Shown here: one piece after another, positions 1-6,966 of the stretch | Layout of the letters: each line of letters starts with the position of its first letter | Position numbering within the stretch: the stretch's first letter is position 1 | Assembly: GCA_016196295.1 (NCBI GenBank) | Contig: JACPYA010000052.1 | Location: forward strand, 1 to 32,712 | Direction: 5' to 3' | Length of the DNA: 32,712 bases | From: Candidatus Peregrinibacteria bacterium | Lineage (GTDB): Bacteria; Patescibacteriota; Gracilibacteria; Peribacterales; Peribacteraceae | The notes under the pieces: model-generated | What the model was told of the DNA's origin: nothing | Databases searched by the model: none | What the model saw: the letters and a program-made list of their open reading frames with translations, nothing else | Made by a program: the position numbers and the translations under genes

Positions 1-132
1 AAGTTAGAACTCGAATGTTGCGTTAGAACTGCCCGGCTTCGTCTCGCTGCGGCTCGACTACGCCGCGGCACCCGGCATTATTGGTTCTTTTGGGCAAGCG
101 AAACCTCGGCGTAGCCCGCAGGCGAAGCCGGG

Positions 133-206
133 TGGAGCGGGATACGAGAATCGAACTCGCGTCTCAAGCTTGGGAAGCTCGCATACTACCACTGTACTAA
201 TCCCGC
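133..206 (-). tRNA. tRNA-Gly (anticodon CCC)
   Basis: Read on the minus strand this folds as a full tRNA. The 7-bp acceptor stem starts GCGGGAT and pairs with ATCCCGC. The anticodon stem CGAGC/GCTTG carries the loop TTCCCAA, giving anticodon CCC, which decodes GGG. A T-arm with TTCGATT follows, and discriminator T plus an encoded CCA end the gene. It lies downstream of the second tRNA-Gly on the same strand and may be co-transcribed with it. A TACAAT hexamer at 240-245 could be its own -10 box, but I see no matching -35. Confidence 0.93.
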
Positions 207-284
207 GGGTTGAAAATGATGGCCTGCCAACCGAAGCGCATTGTACAACGAAAGCCAGCCTTCGCGCTTTCGCGCTACGGCCGG

Positions 285-306
285 CAACCTACGTGCGCGT
301 AGGTTG
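285..306. repeat. 9-bp hairpin at tRNA 3' end
   Basis: Perfect inverted repeat CAACCTACG / CGTAGGTTG with a 4-base loop. Its right arm overlaps the first two bases of the encoded CCA side of tRNA-Gly(GCC). On the minus strand it lies directly after the tRNA, so it could be a processing or termination signal. No T-run follows. Confidence 0.5.
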
Positions 307-381
307 GAGCGGATGACGAGGCTCGAACTCGCGACCTTCGCCTTGGCAAGGCGACGCTCTAGCCAACTGAGCTACATCCGC
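305..381 (-). tRNA. tRNA-Gly (anticodon GCC)
   Basis: On the minus strand: acceptor GCGGATG/CATCCGC, D-arm GCTC…GAGC, anticodon arm TCGCC-TTGCCAA-GGCGA (anticodon GCC), T-arm with TTCGAGC, discriminator T and encoded CCA. It decodes GGC and GGT. It is the promoter-proximal member of the tRNA pair, with a sigma-70-type promoter just upstream. Confidence 0.96.
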
Positions 382-402
382 AGGCTTTTTCGGAGCTTGC
401 CG

Positions 403-431
403 ATGGTACTTCGCTCACAGCTTTCTGCCAA
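403..431 (-). promoter_or_regulatory. sigma-70-type promoter for tRNA-Gly
   Basis: On the minus strand: TTGGCA (426-431), a spacer of exactly 17, then TACCAT (403-408). Transcription would start near 396, about 15 bases before the tRNA 5' end. Confidence 0.6.
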
Positions 432-506
432 GTCTGAGGGGTCACTTTTCCGCTTGGTATCCCTCTTTTTCCGACCCACCCGGTACTCGCTTTTTTGGCT
501 TAGTTC

Positions 507-515
507 TGCTATAAT
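507..515 (+). promoter_or_regulatory. extended -10 promoter, leaderless
   Basis: TGC-TATAAT forms a perfect extended -10 element. The hexamer ends six bases before the ATG at 522, so transcription should start on or next to the start codon. No convincing -35 is visible, as is common with extended -10 promoters. Confidence 0.7.
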
Positions 516-521
516 ACTTTG

Positions 522-956
522 ATGACATTGAAACCAATTTCCCGGCTTTCATACCTCGTCGGAACGTCTCTGTTTTGGGCAAGCGACGTGCTTGCGGCCA
601 ATCCCGGCGGGACCATCCAAACGACGAACGTAAAAACGACCATCGAACTCCTGGAGCCCGTCGGCGGCAAATCGACGGTCAATATCGTGCCGGGCCTCGG
701 CACGTTCTTCTGCTACTTCAATCTCCTCTGGCCCATCCTCATCGGGTCGGCCGCCGGTATCGCCGTGCTCATGGCGGTCGTCGGGGGACTGCAGATCATC
801 ATGTCGGGAGGCGACCAGGGCAAGCGCCAGGAAGGGCTTGATCGCTTCAAGAACGCGCTCCTCGGACTCCTGATGTGTGCTTTCGCGGGGCTTCTCCTTC
901 GAACGCTCAATCCTTCCTTCTTTAAAGCCGGCAGTGCGGGTGTCGCCGGTTGCTAA
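522..956 (+). CDS. VirB2/TrbC-like pilin subunit (1)
   Basis: Small membrane protein of 144 residues with a hydrophobic signal-like N-terminus ending near ASDVLAA, then two hydrophobic helices joined by a short polar loop (IIMSGGDQGKRQEG). This is the layout of VirB2/TrbC-type pilin or type IV secretion channel subunits. The ATG at 522 is preferred over the TTG three bases upstream because the -10 hexamer ends at 515. The product is probably exported to the cytoplasmic membrane and assembled into a thin pilus or channel, an inference from family shape. It heads a run of three similar genes; a VirB4 ATPase that could energise assembly is encoded at 13166-15178. Confidence 0.75.
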   Translation: MTLKPISRLSYLVGTSLFWASDVLAANPGGTIQTTNVKTTIELLEPVGGKSTVNIVPGLGTFFCYFNLLWPILIGSAAGIAVLMAVVGGLQIIMSGGDQGKRQEGLDRFKNALLGLLMCAFAGLLLRTLNPSFFKAGSAGVAGC

Positions 957-959
957 CCC

Positions 960-1550
960 ATGCGTTTTTCATTTTCCTTTCCGGCTGCTCTGATCCTCTC
1001 CGTTCCTGGAGCGGTCATCGCACAGGCGCCGCCGGTCGTGAACTGCACGGGGCTCATCGGTTGCGGCAGCGGACCCTCGAACGTGCTCCTCACGAGCACG
1101 CTCCCGACGGTCATCCGGCTGCTTGGGACATTCGCCGGAGGCGCGGCAGTCATCTTCATCTCCGTCGCCGGCGTGCAGATGGTGCTTTCGGCGGGAGACG
1201 AGTCGAAAGTCAGCTCGGCACGGTGGTCCGTGATCTACGCGCTGGGCGGACTCGCGCTCGCGATCATGTCCCAGACGATCGTCGCGGCGGTGGCCACGGA
1301 AACCTACGGGTCGGCCGGCGGCGACTTCATGGTCAGCCTCATGCGCGACGTGATCCGCATCATCCTGATCGGCTTCAACGTCACGTTCGGCCTCGCGATC
1401 ATGATCGCCGGCATTCGCATGGCCCTCGGCGGCGGCAAAGCGGATGAATTCCAGAAAGCGCTCTTCACGATCAAGTGGGCCATCGCCGGCGCCGTCGTGA
1501 CGAACAGCGCCGGTGCCCTCGTGAACGCCCTCTTCAACCTCGGATTCTAA
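960..1550 (+). CDS. VirB2/TrbC-like pilin subunit (2), longer
   Basis: Protein of 196 residues starting three bases after the preceding stop. It has a signal-peptide-like start (FSFPAALILSVPGAVIAQA) and then about four hydrophobic segments. These look like two copies of the two-helix VirB2/TrbC unit: the first near VQMVLSAGDESKVSSA, the second near IAGIRMALGGGKADEF. Each loop has the same Gly-Gly/Ala-Gly, Asp/Lys and short amphipathic pattern as the flanking genes. It is translated in an operon with both neighbours. The internal duplication is read by eye and was not scored. Confidence 0.7.
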   Translation: MRFSFSFPAALILSVPGAVIAQAPPVVNCTGLIGCGSGPSNVLLTSTLPTVIRLLGTFAGGAAVIFISVAGVQMVLSAGDESKVSSARWSVIYALGGLALAIMSQTIVAAVATETYGSAGGDFMVSLMRDVIRIILIGFNVTFGLAIMIAGIRMALGGGKADEFQKALFTIKWAIAGAVVTNSAGALVNALFNLGF

Positions 1551-1927
1551 TGCGACTCCTCCTCTCCCTCCTCGGCACGCTCGTCCAATCTGCACACGCG
1601 GGCATCTCCCAGCTCGGTTCCTCCAACTCCGGAGTCTCGGCCATGTGGTCGAGCATCTGCGCCGTCATGCCGTGCAGCGGGGGCAAGAGCACGCCCGCGC
1701 TGATCGCCGCGAGCGTCGTGAAGTTCCTGGTGGATATGATCGGCGGCGTCGCCGCGGCGGTCCTCCTCTACGCCGCGATCAAGATCATCATGTCGCAGGG
1801 CAAGGACGAAGGGATCTCGGAGGGAAAGAAGATCGCGATGTACGCGCTGCTCGGCGTGGTGCTGGCGATCATCAGCGACGGCGTCATCAGCTACCTGATC
1901 TCCGTGCTGCAGAACGCGGCGGCGTGA
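1550..1927 (+). CDS. VirB2/TrbC-like pilin subunit (3)
   Basis: Protein of 125 residues whose ATG overlaps the preceding stop by one base (TAATG), so it should be translationally coupled. It has a hydrophobic N-terminus with probable cleavage after SAHA, a short Cys-containing segment (ICAVMPCSGG), then two hydrophobic helices around IKIIMSQGKDEGISEGKK. That loop closely parallels the first gene of the set. A longer in-frame extension upstream to 1475 exists but would overlap gene 2 heavily, so the coupled ATG is preferred. Role inferred: pilus or secretion channel subunit in the membrane. Confidence 0.72.
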   Translation: MRLLLSLLGTLVQSAHAGISQLGSSNSGVSAMWSSICAVMPCSGGKSTPALIAASVVKFLVDMIGGVAAAVLLYAAIKIIMSQGKDEGISEGKKIAMYALLGVVLAIISDGVISYLISVLQNAAA

Positions 1928-1940
1928 GAGGGACGAGGTT

Positions 1941-1994
1941 TTAGGTGTTAGGTTTTAGACCGCATGGCATGATTTGAAGGTGTCTAACACCTAA
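1941..1994. terminator. inverted repeat after pilin operon
   Basis: TTAGGTGTTAG (1941-1951) pairs with CTAACACCTAA (1984-1994), an 11-bp perfect stem with a 32-base loop. It lies 14 bases after the pilin operon and may act as terminator or be a dispersed repeat. There is no clear T-run. Confidence 0.4.
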
Positions 1995-2020
1995 CCCCTC
2001 ACACATGATACCATTTCCCT

Positions 2021-2074
2021 ATGTCTCGTCGATACATCACCACAGCAATCGATCCGGCTTCGCGGTATTCTTGA
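2021..2074 (+). pseudogene. relic of a metG 5' end
   Basis: A 17-codon frame whose first 11 residues, MSRRYITTAID, match the start of the intact MetRS 128 bases downstream (MSKRRYITTAID, one residue longer). It then runs into unrelated sequence (PASRYS) and a TGA. Six of the eight shared codons after the gap differ only by synonymous changes, so this is not a recent copy; it looks like the end of a diverged metG. It keeps its own promoter-like element (TGA-TACCAT, 2006-2014) exactly six bases before the ATG. An inverted repeat, CCGGCT…AGCCGG, begins right after the homologous part. Confidence 0.65.
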
Positions 2075-2136
2075 TCGGAGCCGGTGGGTAAGAAATCCAG
2101 GGGAATTCTGCGATACCGCTGCGCCGAGATCGGATG

Positions 2137-2142
2137 TAGAAT
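2137..2142 (+). promoter_or_regulatory. -10 box of metG, leaderless
   Basis: TAGAAT ends six bases before the metG ATG at 2149, the same spacing as at 522 and 9898. No Shine-Dalgarno sequence is present. Confidence 0.5.
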
Positions 2143-2148
2143 TTCAAC

Positions 2149-3693
2149 ATGTCAAAAAGACGATATATCACGACCGCGATAGACTATCCGAACGCGGCTC
2201 CCCACATGGGGCACGTGCTGGAGAAGGTGCTGGCAGACGTCATCGCACGCTGGTGGCGGCTCTCGGGCGACGCCGTACGCTTCCAGATCGGCACCGATGA
2301 GCATGGGGTGAAGATCCAGCAGACGGCGGACCGCGAAAAAGTGACGCCGCAGGAGCTGGTCGATCGCAATGTGCCGATCTTTCAGAAGCTCTACGAGGAT
2401 CTTGGCATCAGTGCCGATGTCTTCATCCGCACGACGGACAAGAAAAAGCACTGGCCGACCGTGGCAGCACTCTGGAGAAAGCTCTCGGATGCAGGGGCGC
2501 TGGAGAAGCGGACGTACACGGGCCTCTACTGCAGCGGGTGCGAGCGTTTCGTGACGGCGAAGGATTTGATCGACGGCAAATGCCCCGATCACGGAATCGT
2601 TCCGACGCAGGTGAAAGAAGAGAACTGGTTCTTTCTCCTCAAGAAGGAGGAGCAGTGGCTCAAAAAACTCCTCAAAGATTCCTACACGATCGTTCCATCC
2701 TCCCGCGCGCACGAGACGTTGTCTCTGCTGGAGGCGGGACTCGAAGATGTGTCTTTCTCGCGTCCGAAGTCCAGCTTGGCATGGGGGATCCCGGTCCCCG
2801 GCGACGAGGATCAAACCATGTATGTCTGGTGCGATGCGCTCACGAACTATATTTCCGGAATTGATTATTTTGGATTGGCCGAAGGCCATGAGCGAGGCCC
2901 GAAGGGCCGAGTCGAATGGTGGGACGATGCGGAGGTCACGCATGTCATCGGCAAGGACATCGCGCGCTTCCATGCGCTCATCTGGCCCGCGATGCTCAAA
3001 AACGCAGATGTCCGCACTCCGGATCGGCTCCTGATCCATGGTTTCCTCACGAGCGAGGGGCAGAAGATGAGCAAGTCGGTGGGCAACGTCGTGGTTCCGC
3101 AAGAGGTGATCGCGAAGTACGGCGTGGAGCCGCTGCGTTTTTATTTGAGTCACGAGATCCCGGTCGGGAACGACGGCGATTTCTCCTGGAAGAGATTTGG
3201 AGAGCTGTATGACGCAAAGCTTCGCAATCAACTGGGCAACCTGCTCAATCGCGTGCTCGTGCTGCTCCAGAAAGAAGGAGGAACCATCGATCTCGAGGTG
3301 ACGAAAGAAGATGTGAAGAGTGCGGCGGAGAGCAGGAAGAAGTACGAAGAGCACATGAACGCGTTCGAGCTCTCCCAAGCGATGCAGTTCGCATTCGAGC
3401 AGGTGGCATGCATGAACGTGTTCATCAATGAACAGAAGCCGTGGGAGAAAAGCGGAGCGGAAAAAACGCAGACGCTCAGCGTGCTCGCGGAGAGTTTGCG
3501 GCAGATCTCGCTCCTGCTCCTTCCGTTCCTCCCGCAGACCGCGCAGGAGATTTCCCTGCAGCTCAATGTTCCCTACGCGAAAAAGATGCTCGGAAATGAC
3601 TTTGTGATCACGAACGAGATGAAGGAGTGGGGTAGTCAGACGAAATGGAAGAAGGTCGGGAAGCCGAAGATCTTGTTCGCTCCGGTGGAGTGA
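2149..3693 (+). CDS. metG: methionyl-tRNA synthetase
   Basis: Cytosolic class I aminoacyl-tRNA synthetase that charges tRNA-Met with methionine using ATP. The 514 residues carry the HIGH-type motif (PHMGH, about residues 18-22), a zinc-knuckle-like pair C128-x2-C131 and C145-x2-H148, and KMSKS at 306-310, followed by the helical anticodon-binding region. Length is normal for the short form without a C-terminal tRNA-binding domain. The ATG at 2149 is six bases after TAGAAT and lacks a ribosome binding site. The segment around residue 250 (GHERGPKGRVE) is encoded by a small palindrome, GGCCC-GAA-GGGCC, that looks like an inserted repeat. The stop codon abuts the stop of the convergent gene. Confidence 0.97.
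   Translation: MSKRRYITTAIDYPNAAPHMGHVLEKVLADVIARWWRLSGDAVRFQIGTDEHGVKIQQTADREKVTPQELVDRNVPIFQKLYEDLGISADVFIRTTDKKKHWPTVAALWRKLSDAGALEKRTYTGLYCSGCERFVTAKDLIDGKCPDHGIVPTQVKEENWFFLLKKEEQWLKKLLKDSYTIVPSSRAHETLSLLEAGLEDVSFSRPKSSLAWGIPVPGDEDQTMYVWCDALTNYISGIDYFGLAEGHERGPKGRVEWWDDAEVTHVIGKDIARFHALIWPAMLKNADVRTPDRLLIHGFLTSEGQKMSKSVGNVVVPQEVIAKYGVEPLRFYLSHEIPVGNDGDFSWKRFGELYDAKLRNQLGNLLNRVLVLLQKEGGTIDLEVTKEDVKSAAESRKKYEEHMNAFELSQAMQFAFEQVACMNVFINEQKPWEKSGAEKTQTLSVLAESLRQISLLLLPFLPQTAQEISLQLNVPYAKKMLGNDFVITNEMKEWGSQTKWKKVGKPKILFAPVE
2896..2908. repeat. small palindrome inside metG
   Basis: GGCCC-GAA-GGGCC. The 12-base core GGCCCGAAGGGC is also present in the palindrome within the FemAB-like gene at 21280-21305. 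It lies in a surface-type loop just before the DAEVTHVIGKD segment of MetRS. Confidence 0.5.
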
Positions 3694-4005
3694 TTAATCG
3701 TCGGATGGAAGCACGCTCAAAGATTCCAAGGTGGAACCCGGCGTATCCATCAGCTTCATAGCCGCCTGTACGTTTTCTTCATTTGCGTATCCAGCTGCGA
3801 TAATGATTTTGTCGTCCGGAAGGGGGTGATACACGATCGTTCGTCCAGCGAAGCTGTCTTCCAGAATGATGTCCTCCAAAAGCTCGGCAGCCTGAGCATG
3901 GTTGAGTTTCCGCTCGAGCCTCGTCGTTTCGAAAATTCTTTGAGCCTCCGGTGACAATGGAATAGCTTTGAGCGAGCCGATCGGTGCGGGAGAAAGACGT
4001 TCCAT
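3694..4005 (-). CDS. hypothetical protein, 103 residues
   Basis: I do not recognise the family. The product starts MERLSPAPIGSLKAIPL, is soluble with no membrane segment or signal peptide, and has an acidic C-terminus (LPSDD). The middle resembles a small alpha/beta fold (helical ETTRLERKLNHAQAAELLEDII, then strands RTIVYHPL and KIIIAAGYA). The start at 4005 is chosen because TATGCT (4012-4017, minus) lies exactly six bases upstream, fitting leaderless initiation; TTG at 4011 is the only nearby alternative. Its stop directly abuts that of metG, so the two genes converge without a gap. Confidence 0.65.
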   Translation of the reverse strand: MERLSPAPIGSLKAIPLSPEAQRIFETTRLERKLNHAQAAELLEDIILEDSFAGRTIVYHPLPDDKIIIAAGYANEENVQAAMKLMDTPGSTLESLSVLPSDD

Positions 4006-4205
4006 GCTCAAAGCATATCCTTTTCATATGGTACAGCAATTCCGGGTGCTGGAACCTGCAATCAGGCTTCCTCGCCGTTTTGGACAGATCGAGCCCGTGA
4101 GAGTACTCTTTGATCGCTCTCCATTGCGCGTGCCGAAAGTGCACACTTGAGGCGAGGCGAAAGAAGAGAGACCTATTTCTTTTCCACTTTTTTATGTTCG
4201 ACCCC

Positions 4206-4514
4206 ATGTCCGAACTCTCGGGCTCCGGAATCGGCGATGACGACACCGGTCCCGCACTTGCGGGACGTCCCCCGCGTCCGCCGGCACGTCAAAGCGGTGG
4301 CGGCGCCAATGCCCGCTTCGCGCAGGATCTGCACAGCATCACGATCCACGCCAAACAACGCACGTTCTACATCGACCTCAAGGAGTCGGGGAACGGCAAG
4401 TTCTTCAAGGTCTCCGAGAAGTCCCGCGGCGGCCAGAAGACGACGATCATGTTCGACGTCGAAGAGCTCGATAAATTCATCGAGGCGTTCAAGGAGATGA
4501 AGACGAAGTTATGA
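4206..4514 (+). CDS. PUR-alpha-like nucleic-acid binding protein (DUF3276 type)
   Basis: The 102-residue product has a Gly/Asp-rich, probably disordered N-terminus and then one PUR-repeat-like domain: HSITIHAKQRTFYIDLKES, NGKFFKVSEKS, and a final helix VEELDKFIEAFKEMKTKL. This pattern of strands plus a helix is typical of bacterial PUR-alpha-like proteins (single-stranded DNA/RNA binding), seen mainly in Bacteroidetes and spirochetes. Start: TATGTT (4193-4198) precedes the ATG at 4206 by seven bases; the in-frame ATG at 4194 is possible and adds four residues. No Shine-Dalgarno site is visible. Function is inferred from family resemblance only. Confidence 0.72.
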   Translation: MSELSGSGIGDDDTGPALAGRPPRPPARQSGGGANARFAQDLHSITIHAKQRTFYIDLKESGNGKFFKVSEKSRGGQKTTIMFDVEELDKFIEAFKEMKTKL

Positions 4515-4546
4515 AGGAGGTTGTCGTCAGATGAGTTATCTGATGG

Positions 4547-4633
4547 GAAACCGATGAGACCAATGAGACCGGAGAGACCGAGGATTCGAAACTGAGAATG
4601 CATTCCTTGGTTTCATTGGTTTCCTTGGTTTCC
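4547..4633. repeat. imperfect inverted GAGACC/GGTTTC repeat
   Basis: Left arm is built of GAGACC-AAT and GAGACC-GGA units; the right arm is built of TTGGTTTC units, so the arms are roughly complementary. It separates the convergent PUR-like and S-layer genes and may end transcription from both sides; its right end overlaps the last codons of the minus-strand gene. The same unit appears inside the MurF-like gene at 24679-24722. Confidence 0.5.
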
Positions 4634-5899
4634 TTCCGAGGATGATTCTTCGCCAGGCAGGACATATCCATTAATATAAGGATTACTGAGCATGATGTGG
4701 TGGACGAGCTTCGCCGCTTCCGCGCGCGTGATGCTCGCGTGGGGTCGGAAGGTCCCGTCGCCGTAGCCTTCGATGAAGTCTTCGTAGATCGCCTGCTTGA
4801 TGTACGGGGCGAACCAATCATCACCCGAGACATCGGTAAACGAGATCGCGACCTCTTCGGTTGGCGGCTCCAGTCTGGATGCGAGCAAGAGCATCTTCAA
4901 CGCCTCGGCCCGCGTCACCTGCGCGTCGGGCCGGAAATTGCCGTCTTCGTAGCCCTTCACGATGCTCAGTTCCGCTGCGCTGTAGATGATCCGGCGGCGA
5001 AACTTCATATCGCTGCTCTCGCGCGGACGCTCATCCTTCGGCAGATCGCGGAAGTCGAGTGCGGAGGAAAGTTCGCTCGAGCCTTTCAAGTGAATGCAGC
5101 TGCTGTAGAGGGCGATCTTCAGGAGCTCAAAGCGTGTGATCTCTCTGTTTGGGAGGAAAATCTTCGTGCCATCCTCTTGGTCGTACCCGCGGATGATGGG
5201 GTCGAGTGTCGGGAGGGTGAGTGTTTGGGTGAGAAGTGAGACGAACGCTTCCGCCCAGTGTCCCTGGAGGTCCGGGAACGTCGTGCTCTGCTCGCGGTAA
5301 CTGAGACACGCGCTCTCCTCGGGGTCCGTGCCCTTCACGACTTCCTCCGCATCGTCTACGCCGTCGCGATCGGTATCGTTCGCGGTCGGGTTCGTCCCTT
5401 GGACGAACTCCTCGCGGTTCGGGAGCCCGTCGCCGTCATCATCGTTATTCGCGTTCGCCGATGTTTCGGTCGAGAGCCCGTGCTGCGTTTCCCACTCGTC
5501 TGCAAGGCCATCGCCATCCGCGTCTTTCTGAAAAGCTTCCTCCAGCGGGAACGGATCGTCGCGATCGCTGAGGCCGTCCCCGTCGGTGTCCGCTTGCTTC
5601 GGGTTCGTCGCCCGGAGAGCCTCCTCGCAGTTCGTCAGCCCGTCGCCATCCTGATCGAACGTGCAGTCATCCGCTTGTGCGAGGGGATCTCGCCCGTCTC
5701 TGAGCTCCGAGCCATCCGCCTCGCCGCCGTTATCCGTGTCGGCGTTGCGCCAATCCGTCTCGCCAAGGTCGAAGACCTGGTTCCCGTTTCGGTCCTCCTC
5801 GCTATCCGTCAGGCCATCTCCATCAATATCAGTAGACGATTGCGCACCGAGGCCGCCCGGGAGCATCAGGAGAATGACAAGCATCCATATCTTTTGCAC
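4613..5899 (-). CDS. S-layer-homology protein with TSP3-type calcium repeats
   Basis: Exported cell-surface protein of 428 residues. A short signal peptide (VQKIWMLVILLMLPGGLGA) is followed by about 180 residues of thrombospondin type 3-like repeats with D-x-D-G-D-G-L motifs (calcium binding expected). Three S-layer homology domains follow, recognisable from FPDLQGHWAEAF, then GYEDGNFRPDAQVTRAEALK and FTDVSGDDWFAPY…GYGDGTFRPHASITRAEAAK. The SLH domains should bind secondary cell wall polymer. The GTG at 5899 is chosen because it gives a good signal peptide and TACTCT (5905-5910) lies five bases upstream; the longer frame to 6079 adds implausible charged sequence. The tail is Ser/Glu/Gly-rich. 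Confidence 0.85.
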   Translation of the reverse strand: MQKIWMLVILLMLPGGLGAQSSTDIDGDGLTDSEEDRNGNQVFDLGETDWRNADTDNGGEADGSELRDGRDPLAQADDCTFDQDGDGLTNCEEALRATNPKQADTDGDGLSDRDDPFPLEEAFQKDADGDGLADEWETQHGLSTETSANANNDDDGDGLPNREEFVQGTNPTANDTDRDGVDDAEEVVKGTDPEESACLSYREQSTTFPDLQGHWAEAFVSLLTQTLTLPTLDPIIRGYDQEDGTKIFLPNREITRFELLKIALYSSCIHLKGSSELSSALDFRDLPKDERPRESSDMKFRRRIIYSAAELSIVKGYEDGNFRPDAQVTRAEALKMLLLASRLEPPTEEVAISFTDVSGDDWFAPYIKQAIYEDFIEGYGDGTFRPHASITRAEAAKLVHHIMLSNPYINGYVLPGEESSSEGNQGNQ

Positions 5900-5988
5900 G
5901 GATAAGAGTATGCGCGTGAAAATCCGAAGAACCAAATTCGAAATTCGAAACAGATTCGAATAAAAAAATCTCTCACGTTCGGATTTCG

Positions 5989-6041
5989 CCCGCCCGTACG
6001 AACGTACGTTCGGGCGGGTGCTTCCCTGCCCGTCCGGCAGG
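5989..6041. repeat. two palindromic repeats between SLH gene and fmt
   Basis: First palindrome: CCCGCCCG (5989-5996) and CGGGCGGG (6011-6018) around an inner self-complementary CGAACGTACGTTCG. Second: CCTGCC-N5-GGCAGG (6025-6041). Both families recur inside coding regions: the first at 20815-20847 in the FemAB-like gene, the second at 22833-22849 in the DegT-like gene. It could also act as terminator for fmt. Confidence 0.7.
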
Positions 6042-6057
6042 CGGGGAATTTCGGATT

Positions 6058-6927
6058 TTATCGAAGACCGCGTTCCCAATCGTTCGCCGACATTGGCTTC
6101 TTCCCGGGTTCTTGCACTCGCACGACGTAGAGTGTCCCCTCCGCGCAGGGCAGAGCAATACTGCGGGGTGTTTCTGTGAGTGCGGTCTCCAGGAGTTTCA
6201 CCTTCTTTCCTTTTATAGAGCCGGTGACACCCGGCCAGGGCGTGAGCGCGCGGACCTTTCGATCGATGTCCTCTGCGCTCGTGGTCATGGGGTCTACCTG
6301 CCCGTCCTCGCGTGTGAGTTTTCCACAGAGCGTGACCTTGGATGCGTCCTGTTCGACTGGCTTCAGGGGTTTCTTCAAGGTCTGTACGAGGAGATCTGCG
6401 CCCATCTTCGCCAGGCGGTCATGCAGCGTGGGAGCCGTTTCTCGTGCATCGATGGTTGTGGCCTCCTGCGCGACGATAGGACCGGCATCCAGCTCTTTCA
6501 CCATCTTCTGCACGGTGACGCCGGACTGCCTATCTCCCGCGAGGATCGCATGTTGCATAGGGGATGCACCGCGCCACCGCGGCAGCAGCGACGCGTGGAC
6601 GTTCACAGGGGCAACCTTTGGGAAGTCGAGAACTTCCTGTGACAGGATCTGTCCGTACGAGACGACGACCAGGAAATGAGGACTGAGGACAGAGGACTGA
6701 GGACTTCGGATCCATTCATTGATTTTATTGGGCTGAACGACTGTTAAACCCAGTTGTTGCGCCGCGACTTTTACTGGGGAACCGGTTAATTCCTGAGATC
6801 GCCCAACGGGTTTGTCAGGCTGTGTGATGACGAGATCAATGCGAAAGGCCGGGTCCTTCGCGAGTTTTTCCAAAGCAGGAACAGCGAATGAGGACGTGCC
6901 GCAAAAAATGATTGATGAAGACGACAT
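6058..6927 (-). CDS. fmt: methionyl-tRNA formyltransferase
   Basis: Formylates Met-tRNA(fMet) with 10-formyl-tetrahydrofolate so that translation can initiate; cytosolic. The 289 residues show the N-terminal Rossmann-type formyltransferase fold (IIFCGTSSFAVPALEKL), the loop ITQPDKPVGR, and the signature NVHASLLPRWRGASP (about 109-123) with catalytic His111. A C-terminal OB-like domain contains LTREDGQVD and LTPWPG. Start ATG 6927 follows TACACT by seven bases; the longer frame to 6960 lacks a promoter. Residues 75-84 (SPQSSVLSPH) come from a GGACTGA direct repeat inserted between the conserved helix and the VVVSYGQIL strand. Another tRNA-Met enzyme, metG, lies nearby but is not co-transcribed. 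Confidence 0.95.
   Translation of the reverse strand: MSSSSIIFCGTSSFAVPALEKLAKDPAFRIDLVITQPDKPVGRSQELTGSPVKVAAQQLGLTVVQPNKINEWIRSPQSSVLSPHFLVVVSYGQILSQEVLDFPKVAPVNVHASLLPRWRGASPMQHAILAGDRQSGVTVQKMVKELDAGPIVAQEATTIDARETAPTLHDRLAKMGADLLVQTLKKPLKPVEQDASKVTLCGKLTREDGQVDPMTTSAEDIDRKVRALTPWPGVTGSIKGKKVKLLETALTETPRSIALPCAEGTLYVVRVQEPGKKPMSANDWERGLR
6676..6706. repeat. GGACTGA direct repeat inside fmt
   Basis: Tandem GAGGACTGAGGACAGAGG-type units on the plus strand, read in frame by fmt as SPQSSVLSPH. The position is where other Fmt proteins have a short linker before the VVAYGQ strand, so it looks like a tolerated insertion. Confidence 0.55.
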
Positions 6928-6966
6928 GGGGAGTAAGTGTATCGCAATTCCTCGCTTCAAAGTGAT

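Noticed and set aside
241-522. Open frame across the tRNA-Gly(GCC) region
   Set aside because: It runs through a certain tRNA gene on the other strand and has no protein-like features.
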